In this document: positions 26,360-34,641 of the stretch, one piece after another | Layout of the letters: every line of letters starts with the position of its first letter | Numbering within the stretch: the first letter of the stretch is position 1 | From: an uncultured Oligoflexia bacterium | Lineage (GTDB): Bacteria; Bdellovibrionota; Bacteriovoracia; Bacteriovoracales; Bacteriovoracaceae | Reading direction: 5' to 3' | DNA length: 64,000 nucleotides | Assembly (NCBI GenBank): GCA_913058265.1 | Contig: CAJXPQ010000002.1 | Location: 62,001 to 126,000, forward strand | Notes under the pieces: generated by a model | Told to the model about the DNA's origin: nothing | Databases searched by the model: none | The model's input: the letters and a program-made list of their open reading frames with translations, nothing else | Program-made: the position numbers and the translations under genes

Positions 26360-28300
26360 TTGCCAGATAATAAAACCAAAGATATTGTACCCAATGAGGA
26401 AGCAAAGGTAAAGAGAAGTGGGAGCAAAATACGCAAGGAAGAGCTTCTAGATCAGGCCAAAAGCCTACCAAAACTGCCAGGTTGTTACTTGATGCAAGGT
26501 AAAAACGGTGAAATCCTCTATGTAGGTAAGGCAAAGAATCTCAAAAACAGGGTCACGAGCTATTTTAATACTTCCGCCAAGACACCTAAAACGCAAATTC
26601 TTGTGGGGCATATTTATACATTTGAATTCATGATTACTCACTCAGATGCTGAGTCATTTGTCTTAGAGAATAATCTGATCAAAAAGCATAAGCCTAAATA
26701 CAATATTAGGCTCAAAGACGATAAAACTTATCCATACGTTCAGGTGAATTTTAAGCATGAATTCCCAAGACTAGAGTATGTCAGAAGACCAAAGAGAAAG
26801 AAGCACTTAGAGCTTTATGGACCCTATCCTTATGGTTCAAATATATCTGCCGTTTTAAAAACTCTAGCAAAAGCCTACCAACTTAGAGATTGTTCTGATC
26901 ACGAGTTTAAGACGAGAACAAAGCCTTGCCTCCTTTATCAAATGAAACAATGTACGGCACCTTGCGTGGGAAAAATATCTGCAGAAGACTATCAAAAAGA
27001 TTTAAGGCTCAGTTTAGGCTTATTAAAAAGTAAGAAGCACGCAACTAAAAGTTTGCAATCTTTAACCGAACTTATGATGAGGAATGCAGAGGATGAGCAT
27101 TTTGAAAAAGCGGCCATGTTAAGAGATTATATTGAAGAGTTAGATACATTTTGTATGGAGTCGTTTGAACAAAGTGTAGAAAACTTAGATGAAAATAATA
27201 TTGATATTATTGCTTATCATAAAGGGTCAGAGGAACTAGATATTTCCATCTACATTATGAGGCGCGGAAACCTTGTGGGGCATAAGAACTTTCACTTCTT
27301 AGTTGATGATCTTTTAGATGAGGTCGAGACAGAAGTGATGCAGGCTTTATTGCAATACTACAGTCAAAGTAATGATATACTCCCAGAGAAAATCATTACC
27401 ATGTTTGATAAAGAGAATATATTAAAATTTGAACAAGCACTACTAGATATACTAGGAGAGGGTTTAAGACTAAAGGTATATTCTAAGAATAAAAAATATG
27501 AAAGCTTACTTCTCTCCACTCTTAAACATGCATCAGAAACTCAGCGTTTAAGACTAAAACATGAGAACTCAGTTTTTATTGGACTGAATAAACTTAAATC
27601 TCTGTTAAAGCTTAAAGATCGTCCTAAGACCTTAGAGTGTTATGATATTGCTGTTTGGCAGGGAAAATCTCCCACGGCCTCTCAGATTGTGTTCTACGAA
27701 GGGAAGCCAGATAAAGTGCAATATCGTCATTACCATATGACGGAATTACCTGAAGGAAATAATGACTTTGCCATGATGAGAGAAGTCTTTGAGCGAAGAT
27801 TAAAATATGGGAACTTTCCAGATGTCTTTATCGTCGATGGTGGTAAGCAGCAGGTTAATACAGTTTTAAAAGTTTTTGAAGAGTTTGATGTTACAGTGCC
27901 TGTCGTTGGGATTGCAAAGGCCAAAGATATTAAGGCCGGAGGTTTCAGAACAGCTGAATATCACTACTCGGAAGAGAGGCTTGTTATACCTAATCGTGCC
28001 AATCCTTATGTATTAAACAAATGCTCTTCTTTAATGAAAATCGTTGTAGGGATGCGAGATGAAGCCCATAGGTTCTCTAGACGCTTACACCATAATGCAG
28101 AAAAGAAGAGAGTCATTACCTCTTGGATTGATGAAGTGAAAGGATTGAATCCAGAGATTAGAAAACAAATTAAGCGTTTAAATATTTATTCTAGAGATGA
28201 CTTAAAAGAAATGTCTGAAAATGAAATTGCAGAAGTTCTTGAGCTTAACTCAAAGCATGCAAGTTTAGTTTGTACTTACTTACATGCCGAAGAGAATTAA
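26360..28300 (+). CDS. uvrC: UvrABC excinuclease subunit C
   Basis: This is the dual-incision nuclease of nucleotide excision repair, 646 residues. The N-terminal GIY-YIG domain (LPGCYLMQGKNGEILYVGKA) makes the 3' cut. A UVR motif (DEHFEKAAMLRDYIEEL) binds UvrB. The RNase H-like half shows ECYDIAVWQGK, VFIVDGGKQQ and MRDEAHRFSRR, and a helix-hairpin-helix tail (IRKQIKRLNIYSRDDLKEMS) ends it. The start is TTG with a GAGGA site; no in-frame ATG precedes the first domain. The 3' end overlaps the convergent zinc-ribbon gene by 4 bases. Confidence 0.96.
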   Translation: MPDNKTKDIVPNEEAKVKRSGSKIRKEELLDQAKSLPKLPGCYLMQGKNGEILYVGKAKNLKNRVTSYFNTSAKTPKTQILVGHIYTFEFMITHSDAESFVLENNLIKKHKPKYNIRLKDDKTYPYVQVNFKHEFPRLEYVRRPKRKKHLELYGPYPYGSNISAVLKTLAKAYQLRDCSDHEFKTRTKPCLLYQMKQCTAPCVGKISAEDYQKDLRLSLGLLKSKKHATKSLQSLTELMMRNAEDEHFEKAAMLRDYIEELDTFCMESFEQSVENLDENNIDIIAYHKGSEELDISIYIMRRGNLVGHKNFHFLVDDLLDEVETEVMQALLQYYSQSNDILPEKIITMFDKENILKFEQALLDILGEGLRLKVYSKNKKYESLLLSTLKHASETQRLRLKHENSVFIGLNKLKSLLKLKDRPKTLECYDIAVWQGKSPTASQIVFYEGKPDKVQYRHYHMTELPEGNNDFAMMREVFERRLKYGNFPDVFIVDGGKQQVNTVLKVFEEFDVTVPVVGIAKAKDIKAGGFRTAEYHYSEERLVIPNRANPYVLNKCSSLMKIVVGMRDEAHRFSRRLHHNAEKKRVITSWIDEVKGLNPEIRKQIKRLNIYSRDDLKEMSENEIAEVLELNSKHASLVCTYLHAEEN

Positions 28301-28509
28301 TTTAACGCGTGGATAATTTTTCTTGTACCGGATCCACAATCGATACACCGAGCGGTCTCTTGCACTAAAAGATTCTTGTAGTCTGGCAGGTGACTCAAAA
28401 GTAACTTGGAACCGCAAACTTTACAGTTTCCCATTATTTTTTGAACATTATCTGCTGAACCCCAATATTCTTCGTAGCGCTCGAACCTGAAATCAACTTC
28501 TTTAGACAT
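28297..28509 (-). CDS. Small zinc-ribbon protein
   Basis: The 70-residue protein has two CxxC pairs (CKVC near residue 29 and CIDC near residue 54) that can hold one zinc. The start has a GAGGGAGG site. It is convergent with uvrC and overlaps it by 4 bases. The first 27 residues are charged and aromatic (FRFERYEEYWG). The short length limits certainty, but the ribosome binding site and the paired Cys support it as a real gene. Role unknown. Confidence 0.65.
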   Translation of the reverse strand: MSKEVDFRFERYEEYWGSADNVQKIMGNCKVCGSKLLLSHLPDYKNLLVQETARCIDCGSGTRKIIHALN

Positions 28510-28622
28510 GAGCTGTGCCCTCCCTCAAAAGATTAGTTACTTAACTCTTCGGGGCGTGAGCAGACTCACTTAAAATATATTTTTTACTAGGAAATTAGTG
28601 ACCCATTTGTTACTTGATAAGC

Positions 28623-29492
28623 ATGGAAATAATGTACAAAAATGCCTTGCGACGCAGCAGAGAGATGGCCCAAGATCAGTCCCAACAATTTGGAGTTAGA
28701 TGGAGCTATAAAGAATTTGAAAGCATCCCAGTGGATCCTAAGACTATTGAAGTTAAAACGAAGCAGATCTCTGAAGTAACTGAGAAGGCAAGAGTACTTG
28801 ACCAACTTCATCGATTCGGTGAGAAGGCTTTAGAGACAGCTGATTCAGTGCAATTGGATGGTGGAGAGTTAGTTAAAAAGGTAGGCCTTTCACTATCAGA
28901 TGGGGACTCTGTTGTTACGGAAATAGAGTTCGGAAAACTAACACCCAAGCAAATTGAAAGTACGTACAAGGAACAATCAATTGCTGCTATTGATATTGGA
29001 TGTAAAATTAAGAAAATAGATTCACTAGATAAAATAAAAGTCTTCTTTGTAACAGACAGTAATTATCTCCACGAAGAAAGAGATGAAGAGGGACTAAGTG
29101 ATTTAAATACCTATTTTGACCTGGATGTCTCCAATTTATTCGGAAGAATGATTTCTGCTATGAAACTAGGTCAGAATGACTACGCAATTTCTTCCATTGC
29201 TTTAAATGACACTGATATCAATGATACTGTATTTTCAGAGATTTACTCTCTAAGGCCATCACTAGTCATGACTTTAGGGGCAAAAGCAACTGACAGCTTC
29301 TTAAAACGATCAGAAAGGCTTAAGGACATTCATGGGAAGTTTTTTGATTTGAAGTTATTAGCAAAAGATGAAAAACCTCTAGACCTCAAACTTATGCCCT
29401 TATTTTCTCCAAAGCTCTTGCAAACTGCGCCTAATATGAAAAAGACGGCCTGGAGTGATATGCAAGCAGCGATGAAATTCTTAGAATCATAA
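28623..29492 (+). CDS. Degenerate uracil-DNA-glycosylase-like protein
   Basis: The C-terminal 160 residues follow the family 4/5 uracil-DNA glycosylase outline: an FFVTDSN strand, a GLSDLNTYFD loop, LFGRMISAMKLG, a LRPSLVMTLGAKATDSFL strand-helix, the IHGKFF turn, and a final PLFSPKLLQTAPNMKKTAW corresponding to the H-P-x-x-L-L segment (His lost). Cluster cysteines of family 4 are absent. The N-terminal 120 residues have no match. This suggests a non-catalytic or retargeted relative. The start is uncertain: TTG 28614, ATG 28623 and ATG 28632 all lack a site. Confidence 0.7.
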   Translation: MEIMYKNALRRSREMAQDQSQQFGVRWSYKEFESIPVDPKTIEVKTKQISEVTEKARVLDQLHRFGEKALETADSVQLDGGELVKKVGLSLSDGDSVVTEIEFGKLTPKQIESTYKEQSIAAIDIGCKIKKIDSLDKIKVFFVTDSNYLHEERDEEGLSDLNTYFDLDVSNLFGRMISAMKLGQNDYAISSIALNDTDINDTVFSEIYSLRPSLVMTLGAKATDSFLKRSERLKDIHGKFFDLKLLAKDEKPLDLKLMPLFSPKLLQTAPNMKKTAWSDMQAAMKFLES

Positions 29493-29553
29493 GAATCGTT
29501 GTAATTTTAAACATTTATCACTAAAATAGAAGAAATGTTCCAAGGAAGGGAAA

Positions 29554-30705
29554 TTGATAAGAACTCTAGGATTGATTCTTTTTCTATTACTAGGCTTAGT
29601 ACAGGCCCAGGCCACTGTCATACCGAAAATTAAAGTTCGAATTGGTGAGTCAAAACAAAATGTTTCTGTATCAGGTTTTGATCTTGAGCGACTTTTATGG
29701 CCTAAAAACTCAAAAAAATATTTTCCAGGTACTAAGAAAATTTCATTTAATTGTAAGTCTAAGCAAAAACTAACAGGATTAAAGAAACCAATTAGACTGG
29801 CAACGATCAAGTCTCATACAGGCTTACTTAACTGGGATAATGAACGCTTTAAGGGCTCTGTGCACATTCAGACAGCTGAGAAGAATGATGGCTGCGATAT
29901 TATAAATGAATTATCTATAGAGGACTATCTTACGACTTTGCTGCCCAAAGAAATGAGCTCTTCATGGCCAATTGAGGCACTTAAAGCTCAGGCAGTTGCG
30001 GCTAGAACTTATGCATATTTTAAAATTCAATCTAAACAAGTATCAAGGACTATGGGCTTTCAAACTAATTATGACTTAGAGAGTTCGGAGAAGCATCAAG
30101 TGAATGGTTCATATTTTGATGCTACAGAAGAAACTATCTTGGCCACGAGACAGACTAATGGTGAAGTTCTGACTTTATTTAATAATAAAGTGACCCCTGC
30201 GTTCTATCACTCGAAGTGTGGTGGCAAGACCCTTAGACCAGACCAAGTTTGGAGGAATTTTATTCAGGGATACTCTTCAGTCAATTGTCCTTTTTGTCAT
30301 AAGCATGGAACTAAAAACTGGAAGAGAGCAATTCCTTCAAAAAAATGGAATGGGCATGTTCAAAATATATTAGCAAAAATGAACACAACTAAAACAGCAA
30401 AGAGTTATGAATTTTTGTACTTGAAAGACTCCAAACTGAATTCAAGCATCAAGTTCTACATGGATAGTCAGTTCAAATCACTCAAGAAGTCTAGACTAAG
30501 ATCTGCCCTTGGAAGAAAGAAACTACCTTCAAATAACTTTCATTTGAAAGAAAAAAATAATAAAATGATCATAGAGGGATCTGGGTATGGACATGGTGTC
30601 GGTATGTGTCAGTTTGGAGCTAAAGAAATGGCATTACAGGGACAAACTTACAAACAAATACTGGCACACTATTTTCCTGAATTAAAACTACAAAAGATAT
30701 ATTAA
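29554..30705 (+). CDS. SpoIID/LytB-domain secreted protein
   Basis: The start is TTG with an AAGGAAGGG site and a signal peptide (MIRTLGLILFLLLGLVQAQA). Of 383 residues, the middle is a SpoIID domain: SIEDYLTTLLPKEMSSSWP, ALKAQAVAARTYAYFK, YHSKCGGKT, and the C-terminal GYGHGVGMCQFGAKEMA. SpoIID proteins are lytic enzymes or amidase enhancers that cut glycan strands stripped of peptides. The next gene, 6 bases downstream, is an N-acetylmuramoyl-L-alanine amidase, the known functional partner. Two Cys pairs may form disulfides in the periplasm. Confidence 0.93.
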   Translation: MIRTLGLILFLLLGLVQAQATVIPKIKVRIGESKQNVSVSGFDLERLLWPKNSKKYFPGTKKISFNCKSKQKLTGLKKPIRLATIKSHTGLLNWDNERFKGSVHIQTAEKNDGCDIINELSIEDYLTTLLPKEMSSSWPIEALKAQAVAARTYAYFKIQSKQVSRTMGFQTNYDLESSEKHQVNGSYFDATEETILATRQTNGEVLTLFNNKVTPAFYHSKCGGKTLRPDQVWRNFIQGYSSVNCPFCHKHGTKNWKRAIPSKKWNGHVQNILAKMNTTKTAKSYEFLYLKDSKLNSSIKFYMDSQFKSLKKSRLRSALGRKKLPSNNFHLKEKNNKMIIEGSGYGHGVGMCQFGAKEMALQGQTYKQILAHYFPELKLQKIY

Positions 30706-30711
30706 TAATTT

Positions 30712-31482
30712 ATGTTAAAAATTACGACGTTACTATTTTCATTACTGTTAAGTGAGTGCTCATTCTCATTTGTGGTACTTATTGATCCTGGGCACGGTGG
30801 AACTGAGCATGGAGCCACGACAAAAGTGACAAGAAAAAATAGTAAAGGAAAGTACTATACTCGAACAGTGTATGAGAAAGATTTTGCCTTGATTCTTGCT
30901 AAGAAAGTGAAGAAGCACTTACAAGCTAAGCACAGTACGTATCTTACTCGCAGTTTTGACCGAACAGTGACATTGGAAAAACGAGCTGAAATGGCAGAGA
31001 CAGTTAAGGCGGATATTTTTATATCCATCCATTTTAACTCTTCGACCGAAAAGAAGTCTCATGGGTTTGAAACATACTACTTAGATAATCATGATGATGT
31101 GGCCATAAAAAAAGTAGAGATGATAGAGAATGAAAACCTTAAGGGAAAAGATAAAGTCGTAAACCAAATTCTTATTGATCTCGTCATAGATAAAACAGTT
31201 GTCTCATCAAAAAAATTAGCAAAGATGGTTCATAAGAATATCTCAAAAAAAATATCCAAGAAGTTTCAAATGACAGATAGGGGTGTTAAGCCAGGCTTAT
31301 TTTATGTTCTGGCGCTTTCAAAGAGGCCAGGTATTTTAATTGAAGCAGGTTTTATCTCAAATCCTAATGAAGTGAAAAAGCTCAGCTCTCCAAACTACTT
31401 AGATAATTATGCTAAAGGTATCGCTATCGGAATTTCTAAATTTATTGAGAGCCGACCTAAGAGAGGCCTTCCCTTATTTTAG
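30712..31482 (+). CDS. N-acetylmuramoyl-L-alanine amidase (Amidase_3)
   Basis: This exported zinc amidase cleaves the stem peptide from MurNAc. It has 256 residues with a signal peptide. Zinc ligands are His28 in DPGHGG, Glu55 in YEKDF, and His107 in SIHFN; the catalytic Glu sits in GILIEAGFISNP. There is no AMIN or SPOR domain. It forms a two-gene unit with the SpoIID-like gene 6 bases upstream, so the pair probably strips peptides and then cuts the bare glycan. Confidence 0.95.
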   Translation: MLKITTLLFSLLLSECSFSFVVLIDPGHGGTEHGATTKVTRKNSKGKYYTRTVYEKDFALILAKKVKKHLQAKHSTYLTRSFDRTVTLEKRAEMAETVKADIFISIHFNSSTEKKSHGFETYYLDNHDDVAIKKVEMIENENLKGKDKVVNQILIDLVIDKTVVSSKKLAKMVHKNISKKISKKFQMTDRGVKPGLFYVLALSKRPGILIEAGFISNPNEVKKLSSPNYLDNYAKGIAIGISKFIESRPKRGLPLF

Positions 31483-31554
31483 AAAAAAAATGCGCAAGAT
31501 GAGTTAAGTCTTGCGCAATTTGAGAGAGAGTACTTTAGCACTTTCGTGCCGCGT
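31483..31554 (-). ncRNA. Candidate small RNA of about 70 nt
   Basis: On the minus strand the interval between two + genes holds a full small transcription unit. It begins 7 bases after a promoter-like pair, forms a GCAC-GAAA-GTGC hairpin (31538-31549), and ends in a 9-bp hairpin (TGCGCAAGA with TCTTGCGCA, 31491-31517) followed by eight T. The T run lies only on the minus-strand side, so the hairpin is oriented for a minus transcript and not for the amidase gene. There is no open frame of note inside. Confidence 0.55.
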
Positions 31555-31560
31555 AGGTAA

Positions 31561-31588
31561 ATATTAACACATTGCGGTGTGCTCTCAA
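31561..31588 (-). promoter_or_regulatory. Promoter candidate of the small RNA
   Basis: On the minus strand TTGAGA (5 of 6 to consensus) is followed by 16 bases and TAATAT (4 of 6). It points toward the oriented terminator at 31483-31517. Confidence 0.5.
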
Positions 31589-31691
31589 GTTGATTTCACT
31601 TTTCATGTAAAAACTACAAAGAGCTAGATTTTCCGTCCCTTTTAATTTTTTGATTTTCGAATATCATTATGTATAAGTGGCGGATATTACA

Positions 31692-32633
31692 ATGAAGAAG
31701 TTCAAAGTAGCAAAATTATTTCAAGAAGAAGATACTAAGTTTTTACTTGGATGTGCATTTAAATTTAGCACTGTTTACTTGCTAATGGCGCTTCTCATTT
31801 ATTACATTATTTGGGTAATTCTGTCTGTAAACAGTATCTATTTTGAAACACTCGACTTTGGTATTAGCCAGGATTTACGAGCGGCCTTCTTAGACTCTTC
31901 AATGAAAATAATCTTTGATAGGATTCTCTACTTCCTGGGATTTTATATTCTATTATTTCTTGCTGGGCTCTACTTGGGAAAACTCTTGCTTAGACCTTTT
32001 GATATCATTGCCAAATACTCCGAGGGAAGAACTAATGATCAAAAGATAGAATTTAACCCTGATACCTTTTCAGATTATAAGTTTTTGACACGTTTTGGAG
32101 AATTCTTTTTTCGGTACCTAGCGGAAAGTGAAAAGACAAAGAAGCTAGCACCAAATACTGTTCCACCAAGCTTCGCAAAGATAAGAACTCCACCATTTGA
32201 AAGAGTTTTCTTTTTTCACTTCATCTTATTAATTATTATTCTAGCGATAATTACTGGCTATTTTATGGGCTACTTCGTTGCAGGGATAAGAGATCAATTA
32301 TTAGAGCATTCTATTAATACCTTCAGCAGCAGTAAAAAAATATCAACTCAATTCTTTAGTAATCAATTCTATATCTTTGACAGTATTATTCTTATGTCGG
32401 TATTAGGAATCTTTGTCAGCTATATTTCTCTTAGTTTGCATTTATACTCTAAAGTATCAGGAGGGATATTTGCATTCTTCCTTACTATGAGATCTTTTAT
32501 GAAAGGAAACCATTCTGCTCGGGTACACTTCGTTGGCTTTCCTCATTTACGCTCATATGGAAGATTGTTTAACAAATACTTAGATAAGGTTGAAAGAGAG
32601 TGTGAAAAATCAGATAATGATGTAAAATCTTAA
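31692..32633 (+). CDS. Inner-membrane protein with four segments
   Basis: The start at ATG 31692 is preceded by GGCGGA; GTG 31677 in frame is possible. The 313 residues hold four hydrophobic segments: near residues 24-46, 74-98, 172-200 and 230-255. A soluble loop lies between the second and third (about residues 100-170) and a basic tail at the end. The layout of paired membrane hairpins, with a short loop like a HAMP-adjacent helix (LRPFDIIAKYSEGRTND), recalls receptor N-termini, but no signalling domain follows. Unrecognised. It lies just upstream of the DsbA-like lipoprotein. Confidence 0.75.
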   Translation: MKKFKVAKLFQEEDTKFLLGCAFKFSTVYLLMALLIYYIIWVILSVNSIYFETLDFGISQDLRAAFLDSSMKIIFDRILYFLGFYILLFLAGLYLGKLLLRPFDIIAKYSEGRTNDQKIEFNPDTFSDYKFLTRFGEFFFRYLAESEKTKKLAPNTVPPSFAKIRTPPFERVFFFHFILLIIILAIITGYFMGYFVAGIRDQLLEHSINTFSSSKKISTQFFSNQFYIFDSIILMSVLGIFVSYISLSLHLYSKVSGGIFAFFLTMRSFMKGNHSARVHFVGFPHLRSYGRLFNKYLDKVERECEKSDNDVKS

Positions 32634-32673
32634 AATAAAAATCTAAATAAGGTAAAACAAAAGGATAAAAAGT

Positions 32674-33456
32674 ATGTTTAAAACGTTAATTTCACTGTTA
32701 GTTGTAGGATCTCTTTTCATTGCTTGTACGAATGAAAAACAAGTAGGAGAGATGCTTAAGAAAAATCCAGAAATCTTAACAGATGCTATCAAAGAAAATC
32801 CTGTTGCATTTATTGACGCTCTAAATGAAGCCGTAAAAGCTGCTCAAGGGACTCAAAAAGAAAGACAGGAGCAAGCTGAGAAGAAAAAGTTAGAAGATAG
32901 CTTTAATAATCCAATGGTTCCAACAATTAGGGACAATGATGTAATCGCAGGGACTCCAGGGGCCCCAATTACACTTGTTGAGTACTCTGACTTTGAGTGT
33001 CCATTCTGTGAAAGAGGATATAAGACTGTTATAGATTTACTGAAGAAGTACGAAGGGAAAATTCAGTTTGTTTATAAGCACTTACCACTAAGTTTTCACG
33101 CAAATGCAATGCCAGCAGCTCAGTACATGGAAGCAATTAGAGTTCAGTCCCAAGAGAAAGCAGGAAAATTTCATGATGAGATCTTTGAGAACTTCAGTAA
33201 AGTTAAACAAGGTGAAAAGTTTTTTAGATTTATTGCTAAGAAGCTAAATGTTGATATGAAAAAGCTTCAAGCTGATCTAAGTTCAGACACTGTAAAGAAC
33301 AGAATTGCAGAAGATCTTGCAGAAGCAAAAAAATATGGGTTCCAAGGAACTCCAGGTTTTCTTATTAATGGAATACCTGTAAAGGGCGCTTATCCAGCTT
33401 CACACTTTGCAACTATCATTGAAGAGTTAAAGAAAAGAGGAAAGTTAAGCTTATAA
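32674..33456 (+). CDS. DsbA-family thioredoxin-fold lipoprotein
   Basis: The signal ends LFIAC with Cys18 as probable lipid-anchored residue. A helical, Gln/Lys-rich segment (about 20-85) precedes the thioredoxin-like domain. The active site is C109-P-F-C112 in SDFECPFCERG, and the cis-Pro loop is GFQGTPGFLINGIPVKGAYP. The protein has 260 residues. It should act as a thiol oxidase or isomerase at the outer face of the inner membrane or on the outer membrane. This fits a genome whose secreted proteins are Cys-rich. AAAGGAT supports the ATG. Confidence 0.93.
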   Translation: MFKTLISLLVVGSLFIACTNEKQVGEMLKKNPEILTDAIKENPVAFIDALNEAVKAAQGTQKERQEQAEKKKLEDSFNNPMVPTIRDNDVIAGTPGAPITLVEYSDFECPFCERGYKTVIDLLKKYEGKIQFVYKHLPLSFHANAMPAAQYMEAIRVQSQEKAGKFHDEIFENFSKVKQGEKFFRFIAKKLNVDMKKLQADLSSDTVKNRIAEDLAEAKKYGFQGTPGFLINGIPVKGAYPASHFATIIEELKKRGKLSL

Positions 33457-33478
33457 AGTAAATGAGATTATTGGTTGA

Positions 33479-33508
33479 AAGGGGGACTCTATTGAGTCCC
33501 TTTTTTTT
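33479..33508 (+). terminator. Intrinsic terminator
   Basis: GGGACTC and GAGTCCC enclose TATT, followed by eight T. It ends the DsbA-like transcript. Confidence 0.93.
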
Positions 33509-33670
33509 ATTAATGTAAAAAAATCCTCTGGCAACCTCCTTTATAAATTATTTTAGACGTTTTATAAAAAATTACTATTTTTCCAAAAAAGGTAAAAAAC
33601 ATTTGCCATATATAAAATTAAAAGTAAGAATTTCTCTATAGTATTACTAACATTACATTTAGGAGTTATC

Positions 33671-33949
33671 ATGAACAGAAAAGAGCTTGTAGAAGCAATC
33701 TTAAGTAACAAAACTTTAAATCACATTTCTAAAAAAGATGGAGATCATTTCGTAAACACTCTTCTTGATACAGTAAGAAAAGCTGTTAAAAAAGGTGACG
33801 ACGTTTCTCTAGTAGGATTTGGAACATTCACTAAAACTAGAAGAGCTGCTAGAACTGGTGTTAACCCAGCGACTGGTGAAAAGATCAAAATCAAAGCTAA
33901 GACTCTTCCTAAGTTTCGTCCAGGAAAAGCTTGGAAAGAAATGTTCTAA
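33671..33949 (+). CDS. HU-family DNA-binding protein
   Basis: The 92-residue histone-like protein bends and compacts DNA as a dimer. It shows the full HU layout: an MNRKELVEAIL helix, a DTVRKAVKKGDDVSLVGFGT core, the (T/R)RAARTGVNPATGEKIKI DNA-binding arm with the intercalating Pro, and KFRPGKAWKEMF at the end. AGGAG lies 5 bases upstream. It stands alone behind a very AT-rich upstream region of about 200 bases and ends with its own terminator, as expected for a highly expressed gene. Confidence 0.96.
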   Translation: MNRKELVEAILSNKTLNHISKKDGDHFVNTLLDTVRKAVKKGDDVSLVGFGTFTKTRRAARTGVNPATGEKIKIKAKTLPKFRPGKAWKEMF

Positions 33950-33979
33950 TTTTGCTTTAGGCAATTATTAAACATATTA

Positions 33980-34004
33980 GGGAGGTCTTTGGCCTCCCTT
34001 TTTT
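33980..34004 (+). terminator. Intrinsic terminator after the HU gene
   Basis: GGGAGG and CCTCCC with a short loop, followed by six T. Confidence 0.9.
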
Positions 34005-34016
34005 ATTGGAGTTTTT

Positions 34017-34448
34017 ATGATGATTGAAAAATACTTTATATTGGCTATGTTTATTCAGGCAATATTCCCTGTGTTTATACTCTTAAAGATGCTTCCTATG
34101 CGTCTCAAGGCATTAAAGCGAGGAGATATTTCGGCAAAGTACTTTAAATCCTATCAATCGCCAGACAAAGAAGTACCAAAAGAACTTGTTATCATTTCTA
34201 GGCATTATGGTAATTTATTCGAAATGCCTATGCTGTTTTTAATACTGGGAACCTTATTGATTAGTTTGCAGTTGGTATCAGTTTCATTTTTAATCGCAGC
34301 ATGGATTTATGTTTTCCTTAGATTAATACATACATTTATTCATTTAGGTTCAAATCGAATCATGCAACGGTTAACAATATTTGGATTGAGCTGTTTCGTC
34401 TTGCTGGGAATGTGGATTGCTTTCATCGGCAAAATTTTCCTTGTTTAG
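34017..34448 (+). CDS. MAPEG-family membrane protein
   Basis: The 143-residue protein has four hydrophobic segments. The MAPEG signatures are present: SRHYGNLFEMPMLFLILGTLL (helix 2, with its conserved N-x-x-E) and FLRLIHTFIHLGSNRI (helix 3). Bacterial MAPEG proteins are glutathione-transferase-like or of unknown role. TGGAG precedes two consecutive ATG codons at 34017 and 34020. It is a single gene between the HU terminator and the flagellar promoter. Confidence 0.88.
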   Translation: MMIEKYFILAMFIQAIFPVFILLKMLPMRLKALKRGDISAKYFKSYQSPDKEVPKELVIISRHYGNLFEMPMLFLILGTLLISLQLVSVSFLIAAWIYVFLRLIHTFIHLGSNRIMQRLTIFGLSCFVLLGMWIAFIGKIFLV

Positions 34449-34479
34449 GCTAAAATTGTGTACCTGAACATTTTACAAT

Positions 34480-34493
34480 GTCATATATATGAC
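34480..34493. promoter_or_regulatory. 14-bp perfect palindrome upstream of the flagellar promoter
   Basis: GTCATATATATGAC lies about 60 bases before the -35 box of the fliL promoter. Perfect dyad symmetry and placement make it a candidate site for an activator, not proven. Confidence 0.4.
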
Positions 34494-34553
34494 GTTTCTA
34501 AGGGGGTAGGTGAAGATTTGTAGGCAATATGTTCCAAACTTTGATACATCTAC

Positions 34554-34582
34554 TTGATTCCAAAGATTTTAAGCGCTATAAT
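34554..34582 (+). promoter_or_regulatory. Sigma-70-type promoter of the flagellar operon
   Basis: TTGATT, a 17-base spacer and a perfect TATAAT lie 60 bases before the fliL start. Its sigma-70 form suggests that the operon, including fliA, is read by the housekeeping polymerase. I see no clear sigma-54 GG-N10-GC element here. Confidence 0.75.
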
Positions 34583-34641
34583 TTTGACATAACCAATTGA
34601 AAGGATTTCAGTTGGAGTCCAATATAACAGGAGTTAGTTAA

